Positions 8,549 to 17,391 of a stretch of 64,000 nt of DNA are shown here, piece by piece. Position 1 is the first letter of the stretch. Every line of letters starts with the position of its first letter. This DNA comes from an uncultured Bacteroidales bacterium (GTDB taxonomy: Bacteria; Bacteroidota; Bacteroidia; Bacteroidales; UBA932), in contig CALVAJ010000006.1 in assembly GCA_944325505.1 (NCBI GenBank), positions 1 to 64,000 on the forward strand, written 5' to 3'. The notes beneath the pieces are model-generated. The model did no database searches. It was not told where the DNA came from and was given only the letters and a program-made list of their open reading frames with translations. A program made the translations under genes and the position numbers.

Positions 8549-9271
8549 ATGAAAATCGGACAGAATTCAGTAGTGGAACTATGCTACGAACTTGAAGTGG
8601 ACGGAGAAATCGTTGACAGGACCACCAGGGAAAGGCCTCTGGACTACATACACGGGACAGGCTCTCTCCTGCCTAAATTCGAGACCAATATCGAAGGGAT
8701 GGAGCCCGGGGCGAAATTCTCATTCACTCTCACGCCTGAAGAAGGCTACGGAGAAGTGGATCCGAACAGAATCATAGATCTCCCAAAACAGGCATTCGAG
8801 GTGAACGGTGTGATCCAGGAAAGCCTTCTGGTACCGGGTACCACAGTCCCTATGCTTAACGGAAGAGGCGGAGTAGTGCCTGGCAAAGTGCTGGAAGTCA
8901 GCGAAAATTCAGTCAGGATGGACCTCAACTCCCCTATGGCCGGAAAGACGCTCAACTTTTCAGGTGAAATCCTGACTGTCCGTGAAGCCACAGAAAAAGA
9001 ACTGCATGACGGCCTCCACGGAGAAAACGTACACTCATGCTGCTGCGGGGGCCATGGCGAAAGCCACGAAGGCGGATGCTGCGGAGGGCACCATGAAGGA
9101 GGGTGCGGACATCATGGAGAAGGTGAAGGATGCGGACACCACGGAGATGGCGAAGGCTGCTGCGGAGGCCACGGAGAAGGACATGAGGGAGGCTGCTGCG
9201 GCGGTCACCACAAAGAAGGGGAAGGCTGCCACGGAGAGCACGGCAGCGGATGCTGCCATAAAGACGAATAG
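8549..9271 (+). CDS. slyD: SlyD-like FKBP-type peptidyl-prolyl isomerase with long Cys/His-rich metal-binding tail
   Basis: Residues 1 to about 160 are a SlyD-type FKBP with inserted-in-flap domain: the VDGEIVDRTTRERPLDYIHG opening, GMEPGAKFSFTLTPEEGYGE, and the insert region ending in LNSPMAGKTLNFSGEILTVR, the family signature. Residues 162-240 are a low-complexity tail with 16 His and 14 Cys in 79 residues, built from repeated GGCCGGHH and GHHGEGEGC units. In E. coli SlyD a similar but shorter tail binds Ni and other metals and serves hydrogenase maturation; here no hydrogenase gene is visible. The transporter gene follows after 8 bp. Confidence 0.9.
   Translation: MKIGQNSVVELCYELEVDGEIVDRTTRERPLDYIHGTGSLLPKFETNIEGMEPGAKFSFTLTPEEGYGEVDPNRIIDLPKQAFEVNGVIQESLLVPGTTVPMLNGRGGVVPGKVLEVSENSVRMDLNSPMAGKTLNFSGEILTVREATEKELHDGLHGENVHSCCCGGHGESHEGGCCGGHHEGGCGHHGEGEGCGHHGDGEGCCGGHGEGHEGGCCGGHHKEGEGCHGEHGSGCCHKDE
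9032..9268 (+). repeat. Internal coding repeats of the SlyD tail
   Basis: The stretch encodes two long imperfect copies of CCGGHGExHEGGCCGGHH, at about 9041-9094 and 9161-9214, separated by two GHHG(E/D)GEGC units. This pattern suggests slippage or tandem duplication, and tail length probably differs between strains. Confidence 0.75.
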
Positions 9272-9279
9272 GCCCTGGC

Positions 9280-10218
9280 ATGTGGCTTTTACTGGCATTC
9301 GTTTCAGCAGCCCTTCTGGGTCTGTATGACACATCGAAAAAGACAGCACTGAAAGACAACGCAGTACTTCCGGTGCTGTTTTTCAATACCCTTTTCTCCA
9401 CACTGCTCTTTTCCCCTTTTATTCTGGACGGCGTTTTAGGAACGTGCTGGTTCACGGGGACATTCCTGGACAATGCACCGTTTGCAGGGCACCCGGAAAC
9501 CTCAGGGGCACAGGAGCATTCCCTGTTCCATGCCCACATGCTGATAGTCATAAAATCTGTCATTGTACTGTCATCGTGGGTATTCGGATACTTCGGGATG
9601 AAGCATCTGCCCCTGACCATAGTAGGGCCTATAAATGCCACCAGACCTGTGCTTGTCCTTATTGGAGCATTGCTCATTTTCGGGGAAAGGCTCAACGGAT
9701 ACCAGTGGACAGGTGTGCTGCTGTCCATATTCTCACTGTTCCTTCTCAGCCTTTCCAGCAAAAAAGAGCAGTTGGACTTCAAACATAACAGATGGATATG
9801 GTGCATAGCCGCGGCAGCAATCCTCGGAGCCGCCAGCGGCCTGTATGACAAATATATCCTGGGACAGCTGGGACCTATGTTCGTCCAGAGCTGGTACAAC
9901 CTTTACCAGTTTCTCATGATGGGAACGGTATGCATAGCCCTCTGGTATCCGAACAGGAAGAACACCACCCCTTTCAGGTGGAGCTGGGCGATACCGTTTA
10001 TTTCAGTCTTCCTTGCTTTGGCTGATTTCGCATATTTCTCTGCCCTGAACCAGCCGGATTCGATGATCTCAGTAGTGTCGCTGGTCCGCAGAGGGTCTGT
10101 GCTTGTGTCATTTGCCTGCGGGGCAATACTTTTCCATGAAAAGAACCTTAAAGCCAAGGCTCTTGACCTCCTGCTCATAATCGCAGGTATGATTTTTATC
10201 TGGGCCGGCTCCGAATAA
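9280..10218 (+). CDS. DMT (EamA) superfamily transporter
   Basis: A 312-residue hydrophobic protein with about ten predicted membrane helices in two five-helix halves, the EamA arrangement. The first half begins WLLLAFVSAALLGLYD, and the second begins WIWCIAAAAILGAASGLYD, showing the internal duplication. The conserved GPINATRPVLVLIGALLIFGE-type helix 4 (about 125-145) is clear. Substrate is unknown; family members move amino acids, nucleosides and other small metabolites. It starts 8 bp after the SlyD-like gene and is likely co-transcribed; that does not prove a metal-related role. Confidence 0.85.
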   Translation: MWLLLAFVSAALLGLYDTSKKTALKDNAVLPVLFFNTLFSTLLFSPFILDGVLGTCWFTGTFLDNAPFAGHPETSGAQEHSLFHAHMLIVIKSVIVLSSWVFGYFGMKHLPLTIVGPINATRPVLVLIGALLIFGERLNGYQWTGVLLSIFSLFLLSLSSKKEQLDFKHNRWIWCIAAAAILGAASGLYDKYILGQLGPMFVQSWYNLYQFLMMGTVCIALWYPNRKNTTPFRWSWAIPFISVFLALADFAYFSALNQPDSMISVVSLVRRGSVLVSFACGAILFHEKNLKAKALDLLLIIAGMIFIWAGSE

Positions 10219-10241
10219 TGCAATCTGTTACGATTTTTCTA

Positions 10242-10249
10242 TACCTTTG
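10242..10249 (+). promoter_or_regulatory. -7 promoter box for the glycosyltransferase gene
   Basis: TACCTTTG fits TAnnTTTG exactly. Transcription would begin about 5-6 nt later, at or one base before the ATG at 10256, giving a leaderless or near-leaderless mRNA. No clear -33 TTG at 19-21 nt. Confidence 0.55.
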
Positions 10250-10255
10250 CAACGG

Positions 10256-11368
10256 ATGAAAACAGCGGTAGTCATATTGAACTGGAACGGGGAAAAGTTT
10301 CTAAGGAAATTTCTCCCGGGACTGATCGGATCCGTAAAAGGACAGGACGCGGAAGTCATTGTAGCGGACAATGCCTCCACCGACGGCTCGATGAAACTCA
10401 TGCTCTATGAATTCCCCCGGATAAAGACCATCAGATTCGACAGGAACTACGGTTTCACCGGAGGCTACAACAGGGCTCTGTTCCAGACAGAGGCCGAATA
10501 CTATGTCCTGATAAACTCGGACATAGAAGTCCCTGAAGGCTGGCTTGGACCGATGGTGGAATGGATGGACTCGCATCCCGAATGCGGGATTTGCGCCCCC
10601 AAGATGCACTCGTATCTGAAAAGGGACAAGTTTGAGTATGCCGGTGCGGCCGGAGGGTATATTGACCGGTTCGGATATCCGTTCTGCCGCGGCCGCATCT
10701 TGAAAAGAGTAGAGACCGACCATGGGCAGTATGATACGCATACACCTGTATTCTGGGCAAGCGGGGCATGCCTGATGATACGGTCGGCCCTTTACCGGCA
10801 GCTGGGCGGCCTCGATGAAAGGTTTTTCGCCCATCAGGAAGAAATAGACCTGTGCTGGAGAGCCCAGCTTGCAGGCTATCAGGTAGTCACCGTTCCGGAG
10901 TCGACGGTATGGCATGTCGGAGGAGGGACATTGCCCAACAATTCCCCGTGGAAGCTCTACCTCAACTTCAGGAACAACCTCCTTATGCTCCAGAACAACC
11001 TCCCGCTCACCTGCGCCCTGGACATGTACAGAAAGAGTCCTGATCCGATGAAAGCGGCAGAATACGGAATCCTCAAGGCCAGGAAGACCATACGGCAGAG
11101 GATGGTGCTGGACGGATGCGCGGCGGCTGTCTATCTCATGACGTTCAGGTTCAGGTATTTCTCCGCCGTAGTCAAGGCCCACAGGGACTTCAGGAAACTG
11201 GGGCGGCGCCCCGACCTGGAATATACGGCAGTGTCCGTATCCGAAAAGGCCGGAAAAGCCACAGTACACGGATTTTACCGCAAATGGATGATACCGAGGG
11301 CCTTTCTGGGTTTACGCATAAAAGTGGAACAGCCTGCCGAAGAGGCAATAAAACATACAGAAAAATGA
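10256..11368 (+). CDS. Family 2 glycosyltransferase
   Basis: A 370-residue GT-A fold enzyme. It opens with TAVVILNWNGEKFL, followed by VIVADNASTDGSM (nucleotide-sugar binding), INSDIEVPEGW (the metal-binding acidic motif) and GLDERFFAHQEEIDLCWRA, a typical WcaE/rhamnosyltransferase-like block with the catalytic Asp/Glu region. It probably transfers a sugar from a nucleotide donor to a cell-surface glycan; donor and acceptor cannot be read from sequence. A TTG at 10247 was rejected as the start because it lies in the -7 box. The stop overlaps the trkA start (ATGA at 11365-11368). Confidence 0.9.
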   Translation: MKTAVVILNWNGEKFLRKFLPGLIGSVKGQDAEVIVADNASTDGSMKLMLYEFPRIKTIRFDRNYGFTGGYNRALFQTEAEYYVLINSDIEVPEGWLGPMVEWMDSHPECGICAPKMHSYLKRDKFEYAGAAGGYIDRFGYPFCRGRILKRVETDHGQYDTHTPVFWASGACLMIRSALYRQLGGLDERFFAHQEEIDLCWRAQLAGYQVVTVPESTVWHVGGGTLPNNSPWKLYLNFRNNLLMLQNNLPLTCALDMYRKSPDPMKAAEYGILKARKTIRQRMVLDGCAAAVYLMTFRFRYFSAVVKAHRDFRKLGRRPDLEYTAVSVSEKAGKATVHGFYRKWMIPRAFLGLRIKVEQPAEEAIKHTEK

Positions 11369-12723
11369 AAATAATAATCGCAGGAGCCGGAGAAGTCGGC
11401 TCGCATCTGGCAAAAATGCTCAGCAGCGAAGCCAATGACCTGACTGTCATCGACAGCGACCAGAGCAGACTGGATGCACTCTCCGAAAATACGGACGTCA
11501 TCACAGTTACCGGCAACCCTTCTTCAATACGGGTCCTCAAGGAAGCCGGGGTAGAGGATGCGGACCTGTTCATAGCCGTGAACCCTTCCTCTTCCCAGGA
11601 TGTGAACATAGTAAGTGCCATGCTGGCAAAAAAACTTGGAAGCAAGAAAGCCACTGCCCGTGTGAACTACGAGGAATACCTTTCGTATGAAAACAAGTAC
11701 CTGTTCACAGAAATGGGAATAGACCTGCTTTTCTATCCGGAGAAAATTGCGGCCGGAGAGATTGTGGACCTTCTGAAAAGGACTGCATCCACCGAATCAA
11801 TGGACTTCGCAAGAGGCAAGCTCCAGATGGCAGTGTTCAAGCTCGAGGAAGACTCCCCCATGATCGACATGAGGCTGATAGATTTCGTCGGGGTAGCGAC
11901 ACCTGCCGACCTGCCGTTCAGAGTAGTCGCAATAGCCCGTAACAGCGATACGATAATTCCGAGCGTCGATACCAAATTCAAATACCACGATCTGGTGTTC
12001 ATCATCTCCAAGCGCGAAGGCATCGACCAGATCATGAAGTACATAGGCAAGAGCAATATCGAAGTGGACAAACTGATGATCCTCGGAGGCGGCCCTATCG
12101 GGGAAATGGTGGCCCAGCAGCTGAACAGGCAGGTAGACTCGATAAAGATCATCGAACTGAAGAAAGACAGGTGCGTCGAACTCTCGGAAAAGCTCGGCAG
12201 CAATGTTACCGTAGTGAACGGTGACGGAAGGAACTCCGACATGCTCCTGGAGGAAGGCATAAAGAATTATGACGCCTTTGTCGCCGTCACCAGCAACACC
12301 GAGACCAACATCCTTGCCTGCGTAGCTGCAAAGAAACTCGGTGTCAGCCGTACTATAGCAGAAGTGGAGAACATCGAGTACATCAGGCTCGCGGAGGAGA
12401 TGGGAGTCGATGCGGTCATCAACAAGAAGCTTATCACCGCCGGACGTATATTCAAGTTCACCCTGAGCAGCAAGGTCCGTTTCATCAAATACATGAGCGG
12501 GACAAATGCTGAAGTGCTGGAATATATCGTAGCTCCGGGCAGCTGGATTACCAAGGGTCCCCTGAAAGACATCGGGTTCCCGAAGAATGCGATAATCGGC
12601 GGTGTCATCCGCGGCAACGAGGCATTCATCGCCATCGGTGATACGGAAATACAGGCTTACGATCGTGTCGCTGTATTCGCACTGCCGCAAGCCGTAAAGG
12701 AGGTTGACAAATTCTTCAGATAA
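11365..12723 (+). CDS. trkA: Trk system potassium uptake regulatory subunit TrkA
   Basis: A 452-residue peripheral cytoplasmic protein that gates the TrkH/TrkG potassium channel in response to NAD(H) and nucleotides. Two Rossmann RCK_N domains begin with KIIIAGAGEVGSHLAKML (residues 1-18) and KLMILGGGPIGEMVAQQL (about 233-250). Each is followed by a regulatory RCK_C domain: VFKLEEDSPMIDMRLIDF and LEYIVAPGSWITKGPLKDIG. Length is normal. The start overlaps the preceding stop. The trkH gene usually next to it is absent; the next gene is convergent only 5 bp away, so trkH must be elsewhere. Confidence 0.95.
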   Translation: MKIIIAGAGEVGSHLAKMLSSEANDLTVIDSDQSRLDALSENTDVITVTGNPSSIRVLKEAGVEDADLFIAVNPSSSQDVNIVSAMLAKKLGSKKATARVNYEEYLSYENKYLFTEMGIDLLFYPEKIAAGEIVDLLKRTASTESMDFARGKLQMAVFKLEEDSPMIDMRLIDFVGVATPADLPFRVVAIARNSDTIIPSVDTKFKYHDLVFIISKREGIDQIMKYIGKSNIEVDKLMILGGGPIGEMVAQQLNRQVDSIKIIELKKDRCVELSEKLGSNVTVVNGDGRNSDMLLEEGIKNYDAFVAVTSNTETNILACVAAKKLGVSRTIAEVENIEYIRLAEEMGVDAVINKKLITAGRIFKFTLSSKVRFIKYMSGTNAEVLEYIVAPGSWITKGPLKDIGFPKNAIIGGVIRGNEAFIAIGDTEIQAYDRVAVFALPQAVKEVDKFFR

Positions 12724-12728
12724 ACCGT

Positions 12729-14054
12729 CTATTCCGCCACAGTCAGTTTGACTATATAGTCGATTTCATCAGGAACTTTGGAGAGGTTCACAACGATGCC
12801 ATCGGCATTCCTTGTGAATTTCAAAGGTTCTCCTGTGTTGAAACATACAGCCGACTTCACTTTTGACTGAACGGGAAGGAAGATTACATTATCCTGATAA
12901 TCAAGGATATGAACATACTGAACGTTGCCTTTTGATGTAGACACGCCCCACGGATGCGGTGCGATTTCCCCGATCCTGGTACCATACACGGTCTCTCCGT
13001 ATTTCTGCATCCATTCCCCTATTTCCTTAAGGCGCTGGACAGCGGTCCGGGGAAGTTCACCGTTCGGCTGCGGGCCGATATTGAGAAGCAGGTTTGCGTT
13101 CTTGCCGGCAGCCCTCACCAGAAGATGGATAAGGTCCTTTGTACTCTTGTAGTGCTGGTCCGTAATCTTGTATCCCCACATTCCGTTCATGGTCTCACAT
13201 GTCTCAAGAGGAAGATGGTCGCTGACTGCCTGACCGGAAAGGCCTGCATTGTTTTCTCCAGGAAGATCCCTTTCGAAAATCTGGATGTTCTCTCCCGGGA
13301 ACGGAGTTTCATGGTGGTTGTTTGCAATGAGGCAGGACGGCTGGAGCCTGTGTATCATGGCGTACTGCTCATCGAGCTGCCAGTCGAAATCGGGATCCAT
13401 GTCATGGTCCCATTTGCCGTCGAACCAGATGGCGCCTATCGGACCGTAATTTGTCAGAAGCTCTGTCAGCTGGTTGTTCATGAAAGTGAAATACTGCGCC
13501 CAGTTCTCCTGGCTTCTGTCACAGCCGGTATTGAGGCCTGTCCTGCCTTTCGGATAGTCAGACCTGCGCCAGTCGATATGAGAATAATAAAGGTGTAGCT
13601 TGATACCCTGCTTCCGGCATTCGTCGGCAAGCTCTTTCAGTATGTCCCTGCCGAAAGGTGTCGCATCCACGATATTGAAATCGGAATACTCCGTACCGAA
13701 CATTGAAAAGCCGTCATGGTGCCGGGAAGTAATGCAAATATACCTGGCGCCCGAAGCCTTGATGGCTGAAACCCATCCGGCGGCATCGAACTTCGAAGGA
13801 TAGAATCCGGATGCGAGCTTCTCATACTCGCGCCAGTCAATGCCGGCACTGTTCATATACCATTCCCCCTGGGCGGTCATACTGTAGATACCCCAATGGA
13901 GAAAAATTCCGAACTTGTTGTCGCTGAATTCTTTCTGGGCCTTGATGATTTCTTCTGAAGGCCTGTAATCCGGAATGCCGTTGCCTGCACGGGAAGAGAC
14001 ACAGGCCAGTGCAGCAAGCCCCAAGGCCAAAAACGGATAATAAATCTTTCGCAT
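12729..14054 (-). CDS. Alpha-L-fucosidase, GH29
   Basis: A 441-residue secreted hydrolase releasing alpha-linked fucose from host or dietary glycans. A signal peptide is seen at residues 1 to about 24 (MRKIYYPFLALGLAALACVS). GH29 features are FGIFLHWGIYSM near 50, the WREYEKLA and ITSRHHDGFSMF blocks near 82 and 117, and IGAIWFDGKWDHD near 212, with the catalytic nucleophile Asp in WFDG. The ATG at 14054 was chosen because upstream in-frame residues lack signal-peptide character and cross the promoter. It has its own promoter and is divergent from the ABC-F gene. No fucose catabolism genes are adjacent. Confidence 0.92.
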   Translation of the reverse strand: MRKIYYPFLALGLAALACVSSRAGNGIPDYRPSEEIIKAQKEFSDNKFGIFLHWGIYSMTAQGEWYMNSAGIDWREYEKLASGFYPSKFDAAGWVSAIKASGARYICITSRHHDGFSMFGTEYSDFNIVDATPFGRDILKELADECRKQGIKLHLYYSHIDWRRSDYPKGRTGLNTGCDRSQENWAQYFTFMNNQLTELLTNYGPIGAIWFDGKWDHDMDPDFDWQLDEQYAMIHRLQPSCLIANNHHETPFPGENIQIFERDLPGENNAGLSGQAVSDHLPLETCETMNGMWGYKITDQHYKSTKDLIHLLVRAAGKNANLLLNIGPQPNGELPRTAVQRLKEIGEWMQKYGETVYGTRIGEIAPHPWGVSTSKGNVQYVHILDYQDNVIFLPVQSKVKSAVCFNTGEPLKFTRNADGIVVNLSKVPDEIDYIVKLTVAE

Positions 14055-14085
14055 AAAATGTATTGTGGGTTTGGTTATCGGAGGA

Positions 14086-14093
14086 CAAATATA
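14086..14093 (-). promoter_or_regulatory. -7 promoter box for the fucosidase gene
   Basis: The complement reads TATATTTG, an exact TAnnTTTG. Predicted leader about 26 nt. It stands 10 bp from the divergent ABC-F box, so polymerases at the two sites may compete. Confidence 0.5.
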
Positions 14094-14103
14094 CAAAAAA
14101 CAG

Positions 14104-14111
14104 TAAATTTG
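14104..14111 (+). promoter_or_regulatory. -7 promoter box for the ABC-F gene
   Basis: TAAATTTG fits TAnnTTTG exactly, with a predicted leader of about 18 nt to the ATG at 14135. No -33 TTG at standard spacing. Confidence 0.5.
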
Positions 14112-14134
14112 CAGACTGTTAATACGACTTGAAT

Positions 14135-15994
14135 ATGGCGAGTTACCTGCAGATAGAAAACATATCGAAATCATACGGACCGAAGGTCCTCTTCGAACAT
14201 ATCGGCTTCAACATCAACGAAGGAGACAAGATAGCCCTGATAGCCCCGAACGGTACGGGAAAGACTTCGCTGATGAGGATCCTTGCGGGAAAGGACAAAT
14301 CCGACTCGGGCGGAAAAATCATGTTCCTCAAGGACATAAGGATAGCTTTCCTGGAGCAGGAGTATGAGCATGACCCGCAGAAAAGCATAATGCAGCAGAT
14401 CATGGAGCACAGCACCGGATTCACGAAGAATCTGGATCAGGAGCATTACTGGGAATATGAACGGAGAGTGAAAAAGCTTCTGACGAACTTCAGGCTGCCT
14501 GATCCGGAACAGAAACTCGCAGAACTTTCCGGCGGGGAGCTCAAAAGGGTGGCTATCACCGAGATGCTGGCGTCAGAGGCTGATTTCTTCATCATGGACG
14601 AGCCTACCAACCATTTAGACATCGATGCGATAGAATTCCTTGAAAACTATCTGTCACGCTCTCGCTGTACCCTGCTGATGGTAACACACGACCGGTATTT
14701 TCTGGACCATGTCTGCAACACAATCATGGAAATGGACCACGGTGCCATATACACCTACAAGGGAAACTACGAAAACTATCTGGAGAAACGCGATGAAAGG
14801 ATAGCCAACCACAATGCAGAGACAGACAAGGTCCGAAACATCCTGCGTCGTGAACTCGAGTGGATGCGCAGTACCCCTCAGGCACGCACAGGAAAGGCAA
14901 AATACCGCATCAACGCATTCTACGACCTGAAAGACAGGGCTTCACAGACTTATACCCGGAAACAGATATCGCTGGCGGAAGTACAGGGAGCCTCGCGCCT
15001 CGGGACCAAAATCATCAACTGCAAGGACGTATCTTTCTACTACGGTGACAAATGTTATCTGGACCGTTTCACATACAATTTCCAGAGATACGAGAAAGTC
15101 GGCATCGTAGGGCGCAACGGAGCAGGGAAAAGCACTTTCATAAATCTTCTTACAGGGGACTTTACTCCTGAAATGGTCTGCACCGACCCGGTGGAATACC
15201 GGGAGATGACACCGGAGTAGCGGGCAGGAAAAGGGCTGCTTACAGGTATCATAGAAAGAGGAGAGTCCCTGAAAACAGGCTACTACCACCAGAGCGGGAT
15301 TTCCTTCAATCCGGAAGACACTGTCCTGGATACCGTGAACGACACCCGGCTGCTCAGCCGGTTCCTGTTCCCCCATGACATGCTGAACAACAAGGTAAGC
15401 ACCCTGAGCGGAGGCGAAAAACGCCGCCTGTACCTGCTGACGATATTGATGAAACAGCCCAACCTGCTGGTACTGGACGAGCCGACAAATGACCTAGACA
15501 TAGTGACACTCAATATTCTGGAAGAATACCTGAAAGAATTCGGAGGCTCGCTCATAATCGTCTCGCATGACAGGCATTTCCTTGACAGGCTTGTCGACCA
15601 TCTTTTCGTGTTCTGCGGGGACGGTGTCATCAAAGACTTCATAGGAAGCTACAGTGAATACAGGGCTTTCATAAAGGAATACGAGGCACGACAGAGGGCT
15701 GAAGCCAGAGCGGAAGAAAAGACAGCCAGAGAAGCCGGAAGCGCTGCGGCTCCGGCCGAGCGGAAACAGGCTCCCGCAAAAAAGAAACTCTCGTACAAAG
15801 AGCAGAAAGAACTCGAGCAAATCGAGAAGGACCTCGAGAGCCTTAATGAGGAAAAAGCGAAGCTCGAGGCTGAACTTAACAGCGGCACACTCCCTTATGA
15901 AGAGCTGCAGAAAGCCTCCCGGCGCATCGGAGAAATCATAGCCGAAACCGAAACCAGGGAAAACCGCTGGCTCGAGCTTTCATGCATGGTGTAA
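14135..15994 (+). pseudogene. ABC-F (Uup-like) ATPase gene interrupted by an in-frame TAG
   Basis: The frame encodes a full Uup-type ABC-F protein over 620 codons except for TAG at 15218-15220 (codon 362). The upstream part holds complete ABC domain 1 (Walker A PNGTGKTSLM, signature LSGGELKRV, Walker B FIMDEPTNHLD) and Walker A of domain 2 (GRNGAGKST). The downstream part holds GIIERGESLKTGYYHQSG, signature LSGGEKRRLYLL, Walker B LLVLDEPTNDLDI and the charged coiled-coil tail. Around the stop there are about 24 codons not expected in the family, and about 15 residues seem missing before LLSRFLFP. It may be a pseudogene, a split gene or a sequence error. TAG ends other genes here, so recoding is unlikely. 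Confidence 0.75.
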
Positions 15995-16009
15995 TGGCCG
16001 AGACAAAAC

Positions 16010-17293
16010 CTATTTTGACCGCATCCTGGCCCATGGAATGACACCGGACGGCGCCTGTCTTTCCATAAGGAGCTCTTTCATCTTTTCCATATACGGAGCA
16101 GTATGGGAATAGAACATGTAGTATCCGTCGCACAGAGCGTTCAGACCTGTCTCCCCCGACTCCGTCCTGTTGAACCTGTGTTTCGGGCACTCGCCGTGAC
16201 AGGCAAAGTAATATTTGCATTTCATGCATTTGTATGGCAGGGAATTCCTTTTCTCTATACCGAAGCGGACCTGCCTGTCCGAAGTCATCATCTCCCTCAG
16301 ATTCTTCTCATAGATATTGCCGAGAAGATACTCCGGATAGACAAAATGATCACACGGATACAGGTCACCGTTGTGTTCTATGACAGTATTGCCTCCGCAT
16401 GTCTCGGCATACGCACATGTACCGGGCTGTTCTCCGCACCAGCCGGCGAGCGTGGCATCGAACAGATTGACGAACCATTTGCCGACATCATTCCTGACCC
16501 AATAATCGAATATGTCGCACATGAACCTGCCGAACGCCATTGACCCGACAGACCACGGGGAAATCATCGCCCCTTCTTCAGATGGGTTGACAATATGCGG
16601 CCTTGCCCCCCTGTCCGGCTTGCCGTTGGCCGCCAGGGGGTACTTGATATGCTCGACCACAGGCATAAACTGCATATATCTCGTACCCAAAGACTTGAGA
16701 AACTGATAGACCTCGAGGCCGCGTCCCTCCGAGGCCTTGTTGATTGTCGACATGGTGTTATACTCTACACCGGTCCGGTAAAGGATTGAAAGACCGCGCA
16801 TAACCTTGTCGAATGTAGGAGCCCCGCCCTTGTCCTTACGGTATTTGTCGTGTATGTCCTGAGGGCCGTCTATCGAAATGCCTATAAGAAAATCATGCTG
16901 TCTGAAAAACGATGCCCATTCCTGCGTTATAAGGGTGCCGTTGGTCTGCAGCGTATTATGTATGATCTTTCCGGCAGCGTATTTCTGCTCGAATTCCATG
17001 GCTTTCCTGTAGAAATCGAGCCCAAGAACCAGCGGTTCGCCACCATGCCAGTTGAATGTGACCTCCGGAACATCATTGGCCGCTATATATTCCCTGACAA
17101 GGGTCTCGAGCATATCAATACTCATGCGAGGTTCCCGTCCGCCGTATATGTCGGATTTGTCAAGATAGTAGCAGTAGTGGCAGTCGAGGTTACACAGCGA
17201 TCCGGCCGGCTTTATCATTACATTGAAAGCGGATGGACCGGAAATCCTGGCTGCATCATTGAGGGTAATGGTATCTTTATAATTATGCGGCAT
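16010..17293 (-). CDS. Radical SAM/SPASM anaerobic sulfatase-maturase-type enzyme
   Basis: A 427-residue protein of the anSME family, which oxidises the Cys or Ser of a sulfatase to formylglycine. The radical-SAM cluster motif CNLDCHYCYY lies near residue 33. The C-terminal SPASM region provides further Cys ligands in CAYAETCGGN, GDLYPCDHFVYPEYLLGNI and CMKCKYYFACHGECP. The start MPHNYKD at 17293 was preferred over an upstream ATG since a promoter box lies just before it. No sulfatase gene lies in the window, so it would act on targets elsewhere. It is convergent with the ABC-F gene. Confidence 0.9.
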   Translation of the reverse strand: MPHNYKDTITLNDAARISGPSAFNVMIKPAGSLCNLDCHYCYYLDKSDIYGGREPRMSIDMLETLVREYIAANDVPEVTFNWHGGEPLVLGLDFYRKAMEFEQKYAAGKIIHNTLQTNGTLITQEWASFFRQHDFLIGISIDGPQDIHDKYRKDKGGAPTFDKVMRGLSILYRTGVEYNTMSTINKASEGRGLEVYQFLKSLGTRYMQFMPVVEHIKYPLAANGKPDRGARPHIVNPSEEGAMISPWSVGSMAFGRFMCDIFDYWVRNDVGKWFVNLFDATLAGWCGEQPGTCAYAETCGGNTVIEHNGDLYPCDHFVYPEYLLGNIYEKNLREMMTSDRQVRFGIEKRNSLPYKCMKCKYYFACHGECPKHRFNRTESGETGLNALCDGYYMFYSHTAPYMEKMKELLMERQAPSGVIPWARMRSK

Positions 17294-17317
17294 TTGCTTT
17301 CTTCGGATTTCGTGGGT

Positions 17318-17325
17318 CAAATATA
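17318..17325 (-). promoter_or_regulatory. -7 promoter box for the anSME-type gene
   Basis: The complement reads TATATTTG, an exact TAnnTTTG. Predicted leader about 19 nt. Confidence 0.5.
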
Positions 17326-17354
17326 AGAATTAATTCCTTAAGGATCATAAACGG

Positions 17355-17391
17355 GAAAGGAGACGGCTAATCATCCAGCCTGTCTCCTTTC
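17355..17391 (-). terminator. Hairpin at the RNase E/G gene 3' end
   Basis: GAAAGGAGAC-GGCT (17355-17368) pairs with AGCCTGTCTCCTTTC (17377-17391) with one bulged base. The loop contains the last codons and stop. A pyrimidine-rich stretch follows on the minus strand but no pure T-run. Confidence 0.5.

Noticed and set aside
8982-9329. Ala/Lys-rich frame inside the SlyD tail
   Set aside because: It is a frame-shifted reading of the Cys/His repeat DNA and runs into the next gene.
10301-11269. 322-codon open frame antisense to the glycosyltransferase
   Set aside because: No motif, no promoter box, and the glycosyltransferase reads through with all motifs.
11116-11364. Extended N-terminus of TrkA
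   Set aside because: It overlaps the glycosyltransferase in another frame; TrkA begins at the standard Rossmann opening at 11365.
15218-15220. TAG read as an amino acid (suppression or recoding)
   Set aside because: TAG ends other complete genes here, for example at 5622-5624, 9269-9271 and 49326-49328, so a general recoding is not supported.
15335-15994. C-terminal ABC half as an independent gene
   Set aside because: The frame continues from the upstream half and would begin at an internal GTG without Walker A; it is better called part of one interrupted gene.
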